Below, one piece after another: positions 1 to 11,699 of a stretch of 64,000 bases of DNA. The translations under genes were made by a program, and so were the position numbers. This stretch comes from Owenia fusiformis. Lineage: Eukaryota; Annelida; Polychaeta; Sabellida; Oweniidae. Numbering within the stretch: the first letter of the stretch is position 1; each line of letters starts with the position of its first letter. The notes under the pieces are model-generated. The model made no database searches. It was given only the letters and a program-made list of their open reading frames with translations, and was not told where the DNA came from. The DNA lies in the NCBI GenBank assembly GCA_903813345.2, contig CAIIXF020000008.1:1251341-1315340 (forward strand), read 5' to 3'.

Positions 1-489
1 AATTGGTAAGCAGTACTATGCACAGCTTGCCAAAAACATAGGTAATCCTTGTTAATAAATAGAAGGGTCATCTTGAGTTGATGATCTATATAAGTACATA
101 TGCACGAGACTCACTACTCAAGATTTCACAAACCCTGATCGTGGGTAGAGTCTAGCTTATAGCTGGACGAAGCTCTCTCGGAAGAAGAAGGGAAGTCAAA
201 CCATGGGCTTTCAAGTTGAAAGCCCATGGTCAAACGAATGCAAATTATAGTTATCATATTATACATCTTTTATTTATTCCCCAACATCTTAAAAAAAAAA
301 TTAATTTCAAAAATTGGGATGACTTATAGATTGCAATGAAATTTGGGATTGTAGAAATACATCTCAGGTTTTGAATTATACCACTCAGAGGTTAGATTAT
401 CTTCAAAGTATTTGTTGATAGAACAATTTACTATGTTGAATTGAGTGACCAGCTAATATAAGAGATCAGTGAGCATGATGTACATAATT
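1..489. other. No gene seen; left flank
   Basis: I see no exon with splice sites and no transposon ends here. The only structure is the hairpin at 200-230, listed separately. Confidence 0.4.
200..230. repeat. Near-perfect hairpin, 15-bp stem
   Basis: The arm ACCATGGGCTTTCAA is followed by one base and then its exact reverse complement. No flanking duplication or gene is attached to it, so it may be a relic of a foldback element or a chance structure. Confidence 0.6.
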
Positions 490-997
490 GAGAGGTTAAG
501 CTTTGCATATATAATCGAAACTGAACCTGTACGTATCACTCGACCATATACAAATTCATGTAGCCTTCTCATATAAATAGCCGTTCAAATCCAGTGTTTG
601 TTTAGACTACACCATAGCGTGTAATGATTCTATAGTATGTCATTGATGCGGTTTTATAGCTGGTTTTCTAATACATATTTTAAACGAGCTGGTTTCGTAA
701 GATTTTTGGCGCTAAATCATGCATGACATACATCATCGTGTTCAGCAAGAATTCAACTGTGCATCGAAATCAAAATTGACAGCATAGTGTTCAATAGACA
801 CGAGTAAAATGGTTCCCGTTGACCCAACGTCAAATTTCAAAATCTCCCGTTCTAAACCCGAAACTATGAGGCTGAAAGAGTATCTGAAGTAGACTAAGCG
901 CGCATAAAACTATGAGCGCTCGATACATTCCTTTGTTAATTTTTGTACTTTGCGTTCACGGTTACGTTGTGAAAAACATCGTTAGCTTAACCTCTCC
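490..997 (+). mobile_element. 508-bp MITE-like element, copy 1
   Basis: The ends are inverted repeats (GAGAGGTTAAGCT at the left, AGCTTAACCTCTCC at the right). A second copy of the same length lies in inverted orientation at 32303-32810, with only scattered substitutions. There is no coding sequence, so it is a non-autonomous DNA element. The left terminal repeat has lost one G relative to copy 2. The superfamily is uncertain; copy 2 suggests a 3-bp target duplication. Confidence 0.7.
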
Positions 998-1729
998 AAT
1001 ATTTGGCTAGTAGTAGTACATAAGATTGATTTACTGTAAATACTTGATCTAATGGGATTATGTTGGTGCCCTTGTACAGAGGATTACTTTTATATTAGAT
1101 TAATAAGACAGGCATGAAAGCAAGAACAAAATGATGGATATAGAACTTTCAAAAGTGTGCATATCTAGATATATGTAAATGTATTTACAGAGTGTTCATT
1201 AGTCTCTTTACTCTTTACACAGACTTTGTATTATAATTGTAAAGATACTTCATAGACACCCTGTATATGTGATATTGGTATTGAGTGTATTTATATCATA
1301 TCAGTCCAAAATTCATAAGAAGATGTGTATCAAAGTCTATGATTGAATCATCTGTGTATTATCTTATGTACAGATGTACATTGTACATGTAATTCACCTG
1401 TAAAGTACATGTACTGTATGTACATGTTCAGTTAGTTAGGAATGTCAAGTATGCATGTCAAAGATTATCTTAATGGTGTTGATAGTAAAGATAGTACTGT
1501 TGCATGTATAAAGTTTCAATCAAACCATGTAAAAAAGTTGCAAGCAGTTACAAAATGCTTCTTTAAAATAATAAGCAGGATTTAGAAGACCTACAATATA
1601 TCTTCAAGTTAAACTTATTTTTCGTTTATTCTTGCCCATGCCTCACATTTCTGCATTTTTACGTACATTTAGAAAGGATATAACCACCATCAAAAATTAT
1701 ATTTTAGGGGTGTTTTTTTCTAGATTTAG
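998..1729. other. Non-coding, TACATG-rich stretch
   Basis: No gene is evident. Short palindromic TGTACATG words cluster at about 1365-1430, which is low complexity rather than a recognisable element. Confidence 0.35.
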
Positions 1730-1867
1730 TTAAAACAAGTTGATCAAGCTGCGATAATGATTGAAGGCTTGACATGCTACAAGCTTCTTATAAATAAATT
1801 AACACAGTGGCCAAAAGAAGAGGATTTTGGGTATGTCCCATCTATTAACACTAAGGATAATGTACAG
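1730..1867 (+). CDS. Candidate internal exon, gene unknown
   Basis: A pyrimidine-rich tract followed by TAG precedes an open stretch of exactly 46 codons that ends in CAG|GTATAA, so both borders are phase 0. The peptide includes EGLTCYKLLINKLTQWPK and EEDFGYVPSINTKDNVQ, which reads like ordinary protein rather than translated repeat. I do not recognise the family. No partner exon was found nearby, and a Helitron-like element starts 75 bp downstream. It could be an exon of a gene lying to the left, a relic, or chance. Confidence 0.3.
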
Positions 1868-1984
1868 GTATAAGAAATATAGCAGAGAACCAAACTAGTC
1901 AAGAGAAATATGGAAATCAACTTTTGTATTCATTTTTATTATGTCCCCACCACATAGTGTGGGGCCATATTGTCGGCCTAGGCG

Positions 1985-2041
1985 CGTCCGTCTGTCCGTC
2001 CGTCCGTCCGTCTGTCCGTCCGTCCGTCTGTCCGTACGTCC
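1985..2041 (+). repeat. CYGT microsatellite of the Helitron-like element
   Basis: Reiterated TCCG/TCTG tetranucleotides lie directly after the 5' hairpin, the same position as in the relatives at 18045 and 47454. Open frames across it on both strands are artefacts of the repeat. Confidence 0.8.
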
Positions 2042-2706
2042 GGAAGTTTTCTCCAAAACCGCTACAGATATCACCTTCAAATTTTCAGGGATAACTTATG
2101 AGTGCATACAGATGTGGATGAAAAAGTTTCAAGTCGATACCTACTTCCTGTCGGCCATTTTGAAGTCAAATGCTAAAATCCTTGTCTGCAAACTTTAAGA
2201 AAAACGGCTTCACAGTTGCTTTTAAAACTTTAACATCTTGTTCAGCTCACTTCATTCTAGATCTGATTAGGTTTTGGACCTGTTAGCTCAGTCATGTCAG
2301 CCATTTTGAATGTCTTAAGAAAAGTTAGCGCACGATAATACTTTGTATCATATTGAATGGTGTTTTTGAGTTTTCATACTTTAACTTTTTAGTAGCTTTA
2401 TAAATAATTTCAGATGTACTTTGTTGTAAAAGCCTATGTTATTGTTAACAGTAGTTATATGTGATAATTTTGTAAGAAGAAATCAGCAAAAACACTTAAT
2501 CACTTTTTTATTGTCCGCCATTTTGGATTTTTCCGTCCTAAAATCTTGTCTGTGAAGTCTTGTCTACGTGTGAACCGTTTGGTGGATCAATTTCAAATTT
2601 TCAGGGATGATTCTTAGTATAAAAATCTAGATCTGATTTGTTTTTTGGCATTCTGGGTAAATGTCAAGGCAGCCATTTTGGATTTTCCATCCTAAAATCT
2701 TGTCTG

Positions 2707-3363
2707 GAATTATTACACCAAAAGTAGTGCGGAAATGGCCTTTTCACGTGTTGGCATAAAGTTTTGATGACATTTAAAGACATAGTTCCTCTTTCACGTA
2801 TATTATCTCATGGAAATGGGCATACCAGGGCAAAGATCTTTGTTCCGTGGTGAAGAAAAGCCATCAAACATTGTCTGAAGAGCAGATTTATCTCCGTAAT
2901 TCTACTTTTAACATGGCGACCTTGACCTTGAAAAAATATAGCCATTTGGGCGATAATAGGTGATTCAAAGGTGAAAATGAGTGCTTTTTTCGTAGTTTTA
3001 CTTTGACCAAGCCTAGAAAAAAATTGAAGTGGTAAACCTACCCCCAATTTTTGATATTTTTGTTGTCTAGAAGTGTCCTAGATGATATCAAAGTTTAAGA
3101 AAATTTGTATGTCTAGAAATATTTTATAAATTAGTGCCAATATGGTGGGTTTGGGTGCTTTTTTGCTCTCATTTCTTACCCCATTTCTACGGTTGCCATG
3201 GCAACTATTAGGCTTTGGTAACCATGCCAACTTGATTTTTGAAGGGCATCCACCTGATAGTAGTTGGGCCAAGTTTGATTGAAAATGGGCCTGGTTTGAT
3301 ATGATGGCAGTGAGGTTGATTGTGGCATGTAGTAAAACGGCAAAACAATGGTGGAGTCATACC
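2707..3363. repeat. Long direct repeat, left copy
   Basis: This is the left 657-bp copy of the LTR-like pair. Short frames such as the 79-codon one on the - strand occur identically in both copies and have no recognisable product. Confidence 0.75.
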
Positions 3364-3753
3364 ATTATTTTGCCACATTTTGATGCTTAATTTTCATTTT
3401 ATAATCGTTTGGTACCATCGTGACGTCACAATATAGCGTCTGGCCTCATGATATGGGTACCAAATTGAAGCGGACGTGACAAGCTTTAAGATGGTACCAA
3501 ACATGTGACCATTCATTTGATTCAAATGCTAACTTGAATAAGCCCAAAAGGTGTGTCACTCCCCTACCCCATCCGTTTTTCAGGCCAGTGAAAAACACCA
3601 AAATCTCAAATAATACATGCATCTTCAGGGATCGTTTTTTGGTCCCGTTTTATTCAAAATATCATGTTTTTGGATACCATTTTTATCAGAAATGTCTCAA
3701 TTACCTAAAAACAGTTACACTAGTGCTGGATAAGAAAACATGTCCCCATTATG

Positions 3754-4410
3754 GAATTATTACACCAAAAGTAGTGCGGAAATGGCCTTTTCACGTGTTG
3801 GCATAAAGTTTTGATGACATTTAAAGACATAGTTCCTCTTTCACGTATATTATCTCATGGAAATGGGCATACCAGGGCAAAGATCTTTGTTCCGTGGTGA
3901 AGAAAAGCCATCAAACATTGTCTGAAGAGCAGATTTATCTCCGTAATTCTACTTTTAACATGGCGACCTTGACCTTGAAAAAATATAGCCATTTGGGCGA
4001 TAATAGGTGATTCAAAAGTGAAAATGAGTGCTTTTTTCGTAGTTTTACTTTGACCAAGCCTAGAAAAAAATTGAAGTGGTAAACCTACCCCCAATTTTTG
4101 ATATTTTTGTTGTCTAGAAGTGTCCTAGATGATATCAAAGTTTAAGAAAATTTGTATGTCTAGAAATATTTTATAAATTAGTGCCAATATGGTGGGTTTG
4201 GGTGCTTTTTTGCTCTCATTTCTTACCCCATTTCTACGGTTGCCATGGCAACTATTAGGCTTTGGTAACCATGCCAACTTGATTTTTGAAGGGCATCCAC
4301 CTGATAGTAGTTGGGCCAAGTTTGATTGAAAATGGGCCTGGTTTGATATGATGGCAGTGAGGTTGATTGTGGCATGTAGTAAAACGGCAAAACAATGGTG
4401 GAGTCATACC
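3754..4410. repeat. Long direct repeat, right copy
   Basis: This is the right 657-bp copy. The near identity with the left copy means that the duplication or insertion is recent. Confidence 0.75.
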
Positions 4411-5250
4411 GTCTGTAAAGTCTTGTCTACGCGTTTTCAGGTGAACCGTTTGGTAGATCAATTTCAAATTTTCAGAGATGATTCCTAGTATGAAAATGTA
4501 GAACTGATTAGTTTTTTGGCATTCTGGGCAAATGTCAAGGCAGCCATTTTGGATTTTCTGTCCTAAAATCTTGTCTGTAAAGTCTTGTCTATGCATTTCC
4601 AGGTGAACCGTTCTGTAGATCAATTTCAAATTTTTAGGGATGATTCTTAGTATGAAAATCTAGATTTGATTAGTTTTTTGGCATTCTGGATAAATGTCAA
4701 GGCAGCCATTTTGGATTTTCCATCTTAAAATCTTGCCTGTAAAGTCTTGTCTACGCGTTTTTAGGTGAACCGTTTGGTAGATCAATTTCAAATTTTCAGG
4801 GATGATTCTTAGTGTGAAAATCTACATCTGATTAGGATTTTGGCATTCTATGTAAATGTCATGGCAGCCATTTTGGATTTTCTGTCCTAAAATCTTGTCT
4901 GTAAAGTCTTGTCTACGCGTTTTCAGGTGAACCATTTGGTAGATCAATGTCATATTTTCAGGGATGATTCTTAGTATGAAAATCTAGGAACAGATTAGTT
5001 TTTTGACATTCTGGGTAAATGTCAAGGCAGCCATTTTGGATTTTCCATCCTAAAATCTTGTCTGTAAAGTCTTGTTTACATGTTTTCTAGTTAACTTTGT
5101 GACGGATCAATTAAAAATTTTCAGGGGTGGTTCTTAGTTTGAAAATCTAGAACTGACTAAATTTTTGGCATTCTGGGTAAATTTTAAGGTGGCCATTTTG
5201 GATTTCCGTCCTCAAATTGTGTTGGTAAAGTCTTGTCTACTCATTTTCAG
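4411..5250 (+). repeat. ~162-bp tandem units of Helitron-like core
   Basis: Five units are marked by CAGCCATTTTGGATTTT at about 4541, 4703, 4865 and 5028, and by a GGCCATTTTGGATTT variant near 5190. Diverged single units in the opposite orientation occur at 28745-29960 and 45740-45990, so this family is widespread. Confidence 0.75.
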
Positions 5251-5310
5251 GATAACCATTTCATGGGATCACCCATTGGTGGGGACATTTTGTACACATT
5301 TGTGTTCTTG

Positions 5311-6348
5311 TTTCAAAATAAAATAATAAACAAATGTATCATTTATCATGAGAGACCACAGCCTTCTATCAGTTCCTTTCTATATTGATACAGTCTAAAA
5401 AACAGATAAGTAAAATTGCAGTTTCATCCATCGCGATATAGCCGTGCCCCCTTTATCTCTCGCAAATGGCAGACTCTGGCATACCAGAATAAGTTTCATC
5501 TGCACCTCTAAAAGCTTTATCTATAATAGCATGTCAGTCTCTGAAACCAATGTTTGAGAATGATGCATGGATGCGGAAAAATAATATTATATTTTTAAAA
5601 CTATATGAACTTAATCTGTAAAGTAAAACACTTTCTAATTAAAAGTAAACCAATGATGTAATGTATCTACTTGCTAAGTTCAGTAATTAAGGACTTAGTG
5701 ATAAGCAATTTTGACTCTTTTCAGAACATTAATCCCATTGGAGATAATTTGCTATTTTGCCAGCCATTAGTATTTGAAATATTTTTCCCATGGTAGTTGC
5801 GTCATTTGTAACACATAGGATAATGGATCTCTGTTTACTTAGAATGTTGGCCTTCTTTTCTATGGACCATTTTCTGTGACCCGATTCCCATATGATAATA
5901 GAAAATCATTTAATATGATGAAGGCGTAACTGGCAAATGGGAATGAAGCTGGAGATCTAAACAGAGGGAAGAGCACTAAAATACTTGCCTGAAAAAAATG
6001 GCCAGTCAAAATATAGCTAATAGCACGTAAACAAATAGAAATCAGCTCAATATGAAGTATTTTCTACTCTGCACATGACTGATATTTGAACTAGAAGCAG
6101 GGGTATTTAATCAAGTTAATGATTTTGAGATGAGATCATTAAGAAGGAGGATCAATTCAAAACAACAGCTGTTATGAGGAAGTTGAATATCTTGGGAGAT
6201 TAGATAATTAGATAATAATTGTTTAAACTCCTAAACGCCACCTATAGCAAACCCTAAACATCTCTTTCATCCAAACACATCTCAATGTGAACATTTTTCT
6301 TTGTCCTCATTTTGTTTTCTCACTTAGACTCATATATTAAGAAACATT
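5311..6348. other. No gene identified
   Basis: No element ends or recognisable exons are seen. A short open stretch on the - strand around 5440-5530 follows an AG, but it lacks any recognisable protein similarity and was not called. Confidence 0.35.
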
Positions 6349-6531
6349 GAAATGTGAACACCTTCTTAAATGTGAACACTGTCTTAAATGTGAACAATGT
6401 CTTAAACGTGCATACCTTCTTAAATATGAACACTGTCTTGAATGTGAACACTGTCTTAAATGTGAACACTGTCTTAAACATGAATACCTTCTTAAATGTG
6501 AACACTGTCTAAAATGTGAACTCTGTCTTAA
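6349..6531. repeat. 18-bp minisatellite, left half
   Basis: About ten copies of the 18-bp unit CTTAAATGTGAACACTGT. It is open on both strands (+ strand KCEHCL repeats) only because 18 is a multiple of three. The array stops at TTAA where the element 6532-11538 was inserted, and resumes at 11539. Confidence 0.8.
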
Positions 6532-6585
6532 GAGGGTGGTTGCGTAAATGATGCCAACAATAAAATTTTTTTATTTTTTATATGT

Positions 6586-6975
6586 GAAACTTTGTTCAAT
6601 TCTGAGAAAAATGAGACCAAAAAAAATTAGGGTCACCGTGCTCGAATTTTTTTTACAGCCAAAACAGAATCATACCCAAAACACTAAAAATCACTCTTAG
6701 ATATCCCCTAAATTGACCTTTTCATTGTATTTCAATGGGAAAAATAATGTATTTTCTCCCCTATAATAACATTAAATAATAGTAATTTCCCAACAATAAC
6801 TTTTTTTTATATTTCATTAATTTAAACTTCGTTCAATTGTTAAAATAATGACCCGAAAAAAATATGGGGTCACCGAGCTAATTTTTTTTCTACAGCCAAA
6901 TCAAAACCATACCCCAAAACACTAAAATCACTCTTAACATGTCCGTTAATTGCCCTTTCTATTGTAGGAAGTCTA
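6586..6975. repeat. Diverged tandem pair inside the TTAA element
   Basis: Two segments of roughly 240 bp share the order GTTCAATT, GGGTCACCG, TTTTTTTT, ACAGCCAAA, CATACCC, AAAACACTAAAA. The second starts near 6823. They are non-coding and probably part of the subterminal structure of the element. Confidence 0.55.
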
Positions 6976-7733
6976 AATGATGGCCCAAAAGTGCTAGGAA
7001 AGCAATTATAAATGTACACTTATGACATAGGGCTATGGATAAATTTGGTACCGTTGGAAAGCTCATAGTGCTACCTTTGGGATTCACTTGTTAAAAATTA
7101 TGAAATGTGGACCTTAAGTGCCCAAATGCTCGTTTCTATAGTAACCACAAAAATAATGACAAGAAAGTGTTTTTTACACATAACTCCCCCAATATTTCTT
7201 CGATTTTGATAAAATTTATATCATATTAAAGATAAAATAGAGCTCAATTTTTCAAAATTACATTTATGCAAATAAGCTCATTTGCATATTGATTGTGACG
7301 TCATAACTGAATTATTTTGTATTTTTAAATAGACAAGTATATTTTGTATTTCAATGAGAAAATCACCATACTGAACAGCAATTTAGAGTTCTTTCCAACT
7401 AATACTTTATTATGTTAAAATTTTCATTCATTTCTTCAAAAATGACATGAAAAATATAAAGTTTATTTTGAAGTAAAAATACAGCATAATTAATGCAAAT
7501 AGTCAATATACCCTTTCCAACCAATACGTCCAGTCCCTTATTGTCTAAATTGCCCGAATTGGCTATAGTTCCATGATCATTTAGTATCAATATTATTCTT
7601 TTGGAAAGTTTCATCATTGTAATACTATTATTAAAAACAAATGAATATTGTTATTGATGTGGAGCTTAGGCATTGTCCCAATAATCTGTTGCTATGACAA
7701 CCAATAGTTATGTCTATTTACATTGTGTACATG

Positions 7734-7830
7734 CAGGCCCATAGCCAGTGGTTTGTTGGGTTTGAGTGATTTTTGTCATTTTTGGGCCAAAATGGTCAAA
7801 TGTGAACCCCCTGGAATTTTTTGATTTTTT
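7734..7830. mobile_element. Fragment of CAGGCCC-type MITE
   Basis: The stretch begins CAGGCCCATAGCCAG and runs into TTTTGGGCC, TGTGAACCCCCTGGAA, matching parts of the complete small elements at 30951-31113 and 46465-46634. No matching right end was found, so it is truncated. Confidence 0.4.
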
Positions 7831-9250
7831 TTAGCAAAAGCAGGCTATAGGCATGACATGTATAATAAAATCATGTACATGACAAAATATGCATAAAATA
7901 TAGATTTATTTTTATCAGAATAACTACATACCACTTTTTTAAAATCCCGAAAAAGAATAAAGTGTTCTGTAGTTCATAATTAAGTATTTGTAAATATGGA
8001 TTTATGGATACCCTGTACATAGCTACATGTGTTTAGGAATGGTGTTTACAGGGAACATATTCTCTTGAGCTGTTGAGAGATATTGTCATTAAAACAGATG
8101 CTGTTCTTTTTGTTCTGTGTCCATTGTCTATATTATGAATGTCATAAATACCATAAATCCAAAGATAGACAGAGAAAATCAAATAAAGTCAATGTGCTCA
8201 GTAAGTTCCACTTCTGCCATGGACTCGTTTGTCAAACTCATTATTGCCTCACTGGTCATATCCTTCTGTAGCATGTGCTCACTGCTTACATACACTCTAA
8301 GAGGGCTGAGTCATACAAGAATACCCCAAGACCAATAATGTGGATCATACCTGAAATTGAATATCACACAAAAGTAACAAATTGCATGTATCACTATGAT
8401 ATAAAAGAAATATGAATGCAGTTACTTCATTCAAGCATAACATTATCCAAATTTATAGTTACATAGTATTGGAATTCAAATCATGGTGTTAAAATTGTAA
8501 TCAGGACCAAATTATGAAGGCCTATGTGTAGTTTTCTTTTTGAATTGGGCAAGAAGGTTATCATTACTTAATTAGATGCAAACATTTTACTTATAATCTT
8601 ATTTTGATAATAAAAATGATGAGTTAATCCCATACAGCAAAACCTGTATATCTGAACACCTGGCTGATCCAAATACCTTCAATTGCTAACACAATTTCTG
8701 GCTCCATTTTTCCTCCCATTGCCTTGACTCCCATGTTAAAAGCCTTAAAATCTGACAACATCCTAATTCGAACAGTGGACACTCATATTTGAAAATTTAA
8801 CATGTGTTAATTGAACACTTTCCACAATTTTTACAAAACTGTTCAAATATTTTAAATTTAAGACTGATTTGATATGAAATTCTGAAAAATATGAAATGGC
8901 CTCAGATTTTGGATGCCATGAAGCCAAATGGTCAATAGAAATATTAATATTCATTGAGAATGCGTTAAAATCCACAATCTTGCGGATAGAGAAACCGAAA
9001 TCAATACTTCTCCCCATCCGAATGCTTTCTGACCATTCTCAATGATGTTCAGATTGGACAGATTTTACTGTATATTACTTGTTCTCTTACCTCTTACATT
9101 CTGTACCTCTAGCTAATTTTGTATAATGTCAAATGACTGTTAGTCAGGTGTAACGTACATCCACTGAAGCCAACTTTCTGGGCACCCAAGACATCTTTGG
9201 AGACAAGGCCTGCAGAACATAAATTAATATGTTGTAAATTTACATATCTA

Positions 9251-9832
9251 CAGGGTGGGCCAATAACAATTAGAAAAAATTTCCATTTCTTCAATTTTCT
9301 TTATTATTGCAGCTCAATCAACAAAAATTCAGATAACTGTAAAATGATTACTGGTGAACATGTTAAATTTAAAAATGTGTATGTATTTATTTTTGGCTTG
9401 TCAATTGATCATGATCTGTATTCTACATGCAGACATGTGTCATGACGAATTTCAAATTTTCTCAGCTTGAGCCATCACTGCTGAAATCATCTTTTTAACA
9501 TACAATATGTGCCCTGCAAATGGTCTCACAACACTTTTCATCAATTAAAACATATGTTGTTATCTCTAGAAGTTAACCATCTCTCCCTTGGATAATATAG
9601 CTTACTGACCTCAGCTTTTTTTCAAAACTGGCATAATATGTCTCAGACTGATTGTTCAGGTGGATAAAGAGGATGTGTTCAGGAAATCCTTGAAGTGAGT
9701 AATCAAAGCTTGAGCTTGTATATTCAATAATTATATTTACACAATATTGACAATGAATTATTTTTTCAATTTCCTAAAGTATTGAAGATAATACATGACT
9801 AAAAGTTACAATGGATTTTTTGGCCCACCTTG
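9251..9832. mobile_element. Mariner/Tc1-type MITE, 582 bp
   Basis: The ends CAGGGTGGGCCAA and TTGGCCCACCTTG are inverted repeats with TA on each outer side (9249-9250 and 9833-9834), the target duplication of the Tc1/mariner group. No transposase frame remains. A lone similar end (GGCCCACCCTG then TATATA) occurs at 27121-27131. Confidence 0.6.
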
Positions 9833-11538
9833 TATATAATCTATGTATTACAAAAACAACTAGACTTGAAGTTATTTTAGTACCAGCTGGAAAGATCACT
9901 TGATACCATACATCAAAGTATCCATGCCATTTTGATACTTATTGCATCTTTCTGTTTAGCCAGAAACATGATATTTTGAGGCATATTTTGATCTGGGCTC
10001 AATCGGATGGGAATTGAGTTACACCTGTCAAAAAGTGTCATGATTATCATATAATGATTGCCTTAATGTCTATTCATTTATTGTATTCTGTAGTCATTGC
10101 CTACACAGGCAAAGGTGATATAACATCTATCTATATGACTTGAACAATATATTACATGTCATTTATACAATTACCTGTACTCAAAAACTTCCAGGTCATT
10201 TGACTGGACAAGTATGTATGGCCTATGTCGACAATGACGTGACAGTCATCTAAAGGATCTAACTGCATTGCATGATCATTTATCATTAATCATAATAACT
10301 TCCTTAACCTCCCAATCATTTTGACGCAACTGTTAGTGGTCCATAAAACCGTTGTTTGTTGTTTTGGGTAACTTGTCATCTGAAATACATGAAAAAGTTT
10401 GAAAGTATATTAAGAATATAATGAAACTTGAGACGTCATTTGATGTTCTATATCTAATATCGATACAGTAAATATATAAATGTACAGTTTCAACTATACT
10501 GCAGTACAGCACATGTACAGTAGGCCTACGTGTAGCATGTTTATCCGTACCCTAGTTCAACGCCGGGGCCATAAGACATGCCAGATAAGAAACCAGGCCC
10601 CAGGCTATATATGGGTCAAATATTTATTGATGATAACTGCATGTGATTGCCATGTACAGATGTACTCCCGCACAGGACACTTTTAATACATGTACACGAA
10701 ACATGTACATGTAATTTTCCATTACAAAATTATCTTTTTGCCCACATCAAAATGTACTTTTACTGTGATAGGCAGTCAAATATAGTTAACATTTCATTTA
10801 AGATTTCCCGACTCTGCCCGCATGGGAGGTCTCTGGGACATGAAAACCTGTTGAGTTTGAACATGGGCTTTGTAAGATCAAGGTCATGACGAATCGATCA
10901 CCCAAAATAAATTCATATGTAATTTTAAGAAGAATTTCAGTGATTATATGAATACGATCACAGCATAATCCATTGTATTTATATATAACACTACCATCTA
11001 CTATTAGCATACCAAATTATTACATTAAATACTAAATTTCAAGGGAATTTATGAGAATTTTCAAATCAATATTAGACTACGCAAATGACAATTCCCGATC
11101 GAGAACCAGGAAGCGATTTCTACCTTTAAATATGGTGATTTTGATCGATTACAAAAGGAAAATGATATTGAATTCGATACTTCTTACCTTCATAAACAGT
11201 TGTTATGATGTTTAATGCTACGATTCTCCACTGTTTGCCCGATTGAGACTGAAATCGTCCCGTCATCAGAGCATCTTGTTTCTAGGTGGGCGATAATTGG
11301 TGAGGAGTTTCAGAGACGTTCAAAAATTACGACAATAGAGTGTCTTATTTTCCCGTGCAACTAATTCTCTCACCACAAATTAATATTATAAAGCCATTTT
11401 CATTCATTTTGAACATAAGTTTTATTTATTTGAGTAATATACATTAAAATAACAAAATCACGGCATTGAAACCGAAACCGAAAGTTAGATGCGCGAGAAT
11501 GATGCGCACTCGTCCATCGGCTTTAGGAAACCACCCTC

Positions 11539-11665
11539 TTAAATGTGAACACTGTCTTAAATGTGAACACTGTCTTAAACATGATTATCTTCTTAAATGT
11601 GAACACTGTCTAAAATGTGAACTCTGTCTTAAATGTGAACACTGTCTTAAAAATGTGAACACCTG
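11539..11665. repeat. 18-bp minisatellite, right half
   Basis: This continues the array 6349-6531 with the same unit and some variants, after the TTAA element. The peptide-like KCEHCL reading has no coding support. Confidence 0.8.
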
Positions 11666-11699
11666 CTTATCTGAAGTGTTTGACGAGATCCTTTAACTG

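Larger units (their letters stand above)
2707..4410. mobile_element. LTR-like insertion (TRIM-like), 1.7 kb
   Basis: Two direct repeats of 657 bp (2707-3363 and 3754-4410) differ by only one base that I could see and enclose 390 bp. The block interrupts the ~162-bp tandem unit of the host element and is flanked by GTCTG on both sides (2702-2706 and 4411-4415), a 5-bp target duplication as LTR elements make. The interior is too short for gag-pol and has no credible coding frame. The repeat ends are not canonical TG...CA (they start GAATTATT and end GTCATACC), so a segmental duplication remains possible. Confidence 0.5.
1942..5310 (+). mobile_element. Helitron-like (pearl/HINE-type) element, 3.4 kb
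   Basis: Inverted repeats ATGTCCCCACCA (1941-1952) and TGGTGGGGACAT (5277-5288) bound the element. Just inside the left end a hairpin forms (CCCCAC pairing with GTGGGG), followed by a CYGT microsatellite and a core of tandem ~162-bp units. After the right repeat comes a small ACAC/GTGT hairpin and the end TCTTG|TTT, shared with the element at 18045-19507. This design is known from bivalve pearl elements and non-autonomous Helentron-type rolling-circle elements. There is no Rep/helicase coding sequence. A 1.7-kb LTR-like element (2707-4410) is inserted in the tandem core. Confidence 0.65.
6532..11538. mobile_element. 5-kb TTAA-flanked DNA transposon, non-autonomous
   Basis: The termini are GAGGGTGGTT and AACCACCCTC, perfect 10-bp inverted repeats, each flanked by TTAA (6528-6531 and 11539-11542). 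Outside them both flanks are the same 18-bp minisatellite, so removing the element and one TTAA rebuilds a continuous array. TTAA duplication is typical of the piggyBac and Kolobok superfamilies. No transposase frame is visible. The interior holds a duplicated segment (6586-6975), a mariner-type element (9251-9832) and otherwise featureless AT-rich DNA. Confidence 0.7.

Noticed and set aside
1895-2198. Arg/Thr/Asp-rich frames near 2000
   Set aside because: They are the two strands of the CYGT microsatellite of a Helitron-like element.
5440-5540. Possible terminal exon on the - strand
   Set aside because: A short open stretch after an AG, with no partner exon, weak acceptor context and no family resemblance.
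6347-6547. Cys-rich KCEHCL repeat frames (also 11466-11696) resembling zinc-binding modules
   Set aside because: They are translations of the 18-bp minisatellite; no His/Cys spacing of a real finger, no splice or start evidence, and the array is split by a transposon.
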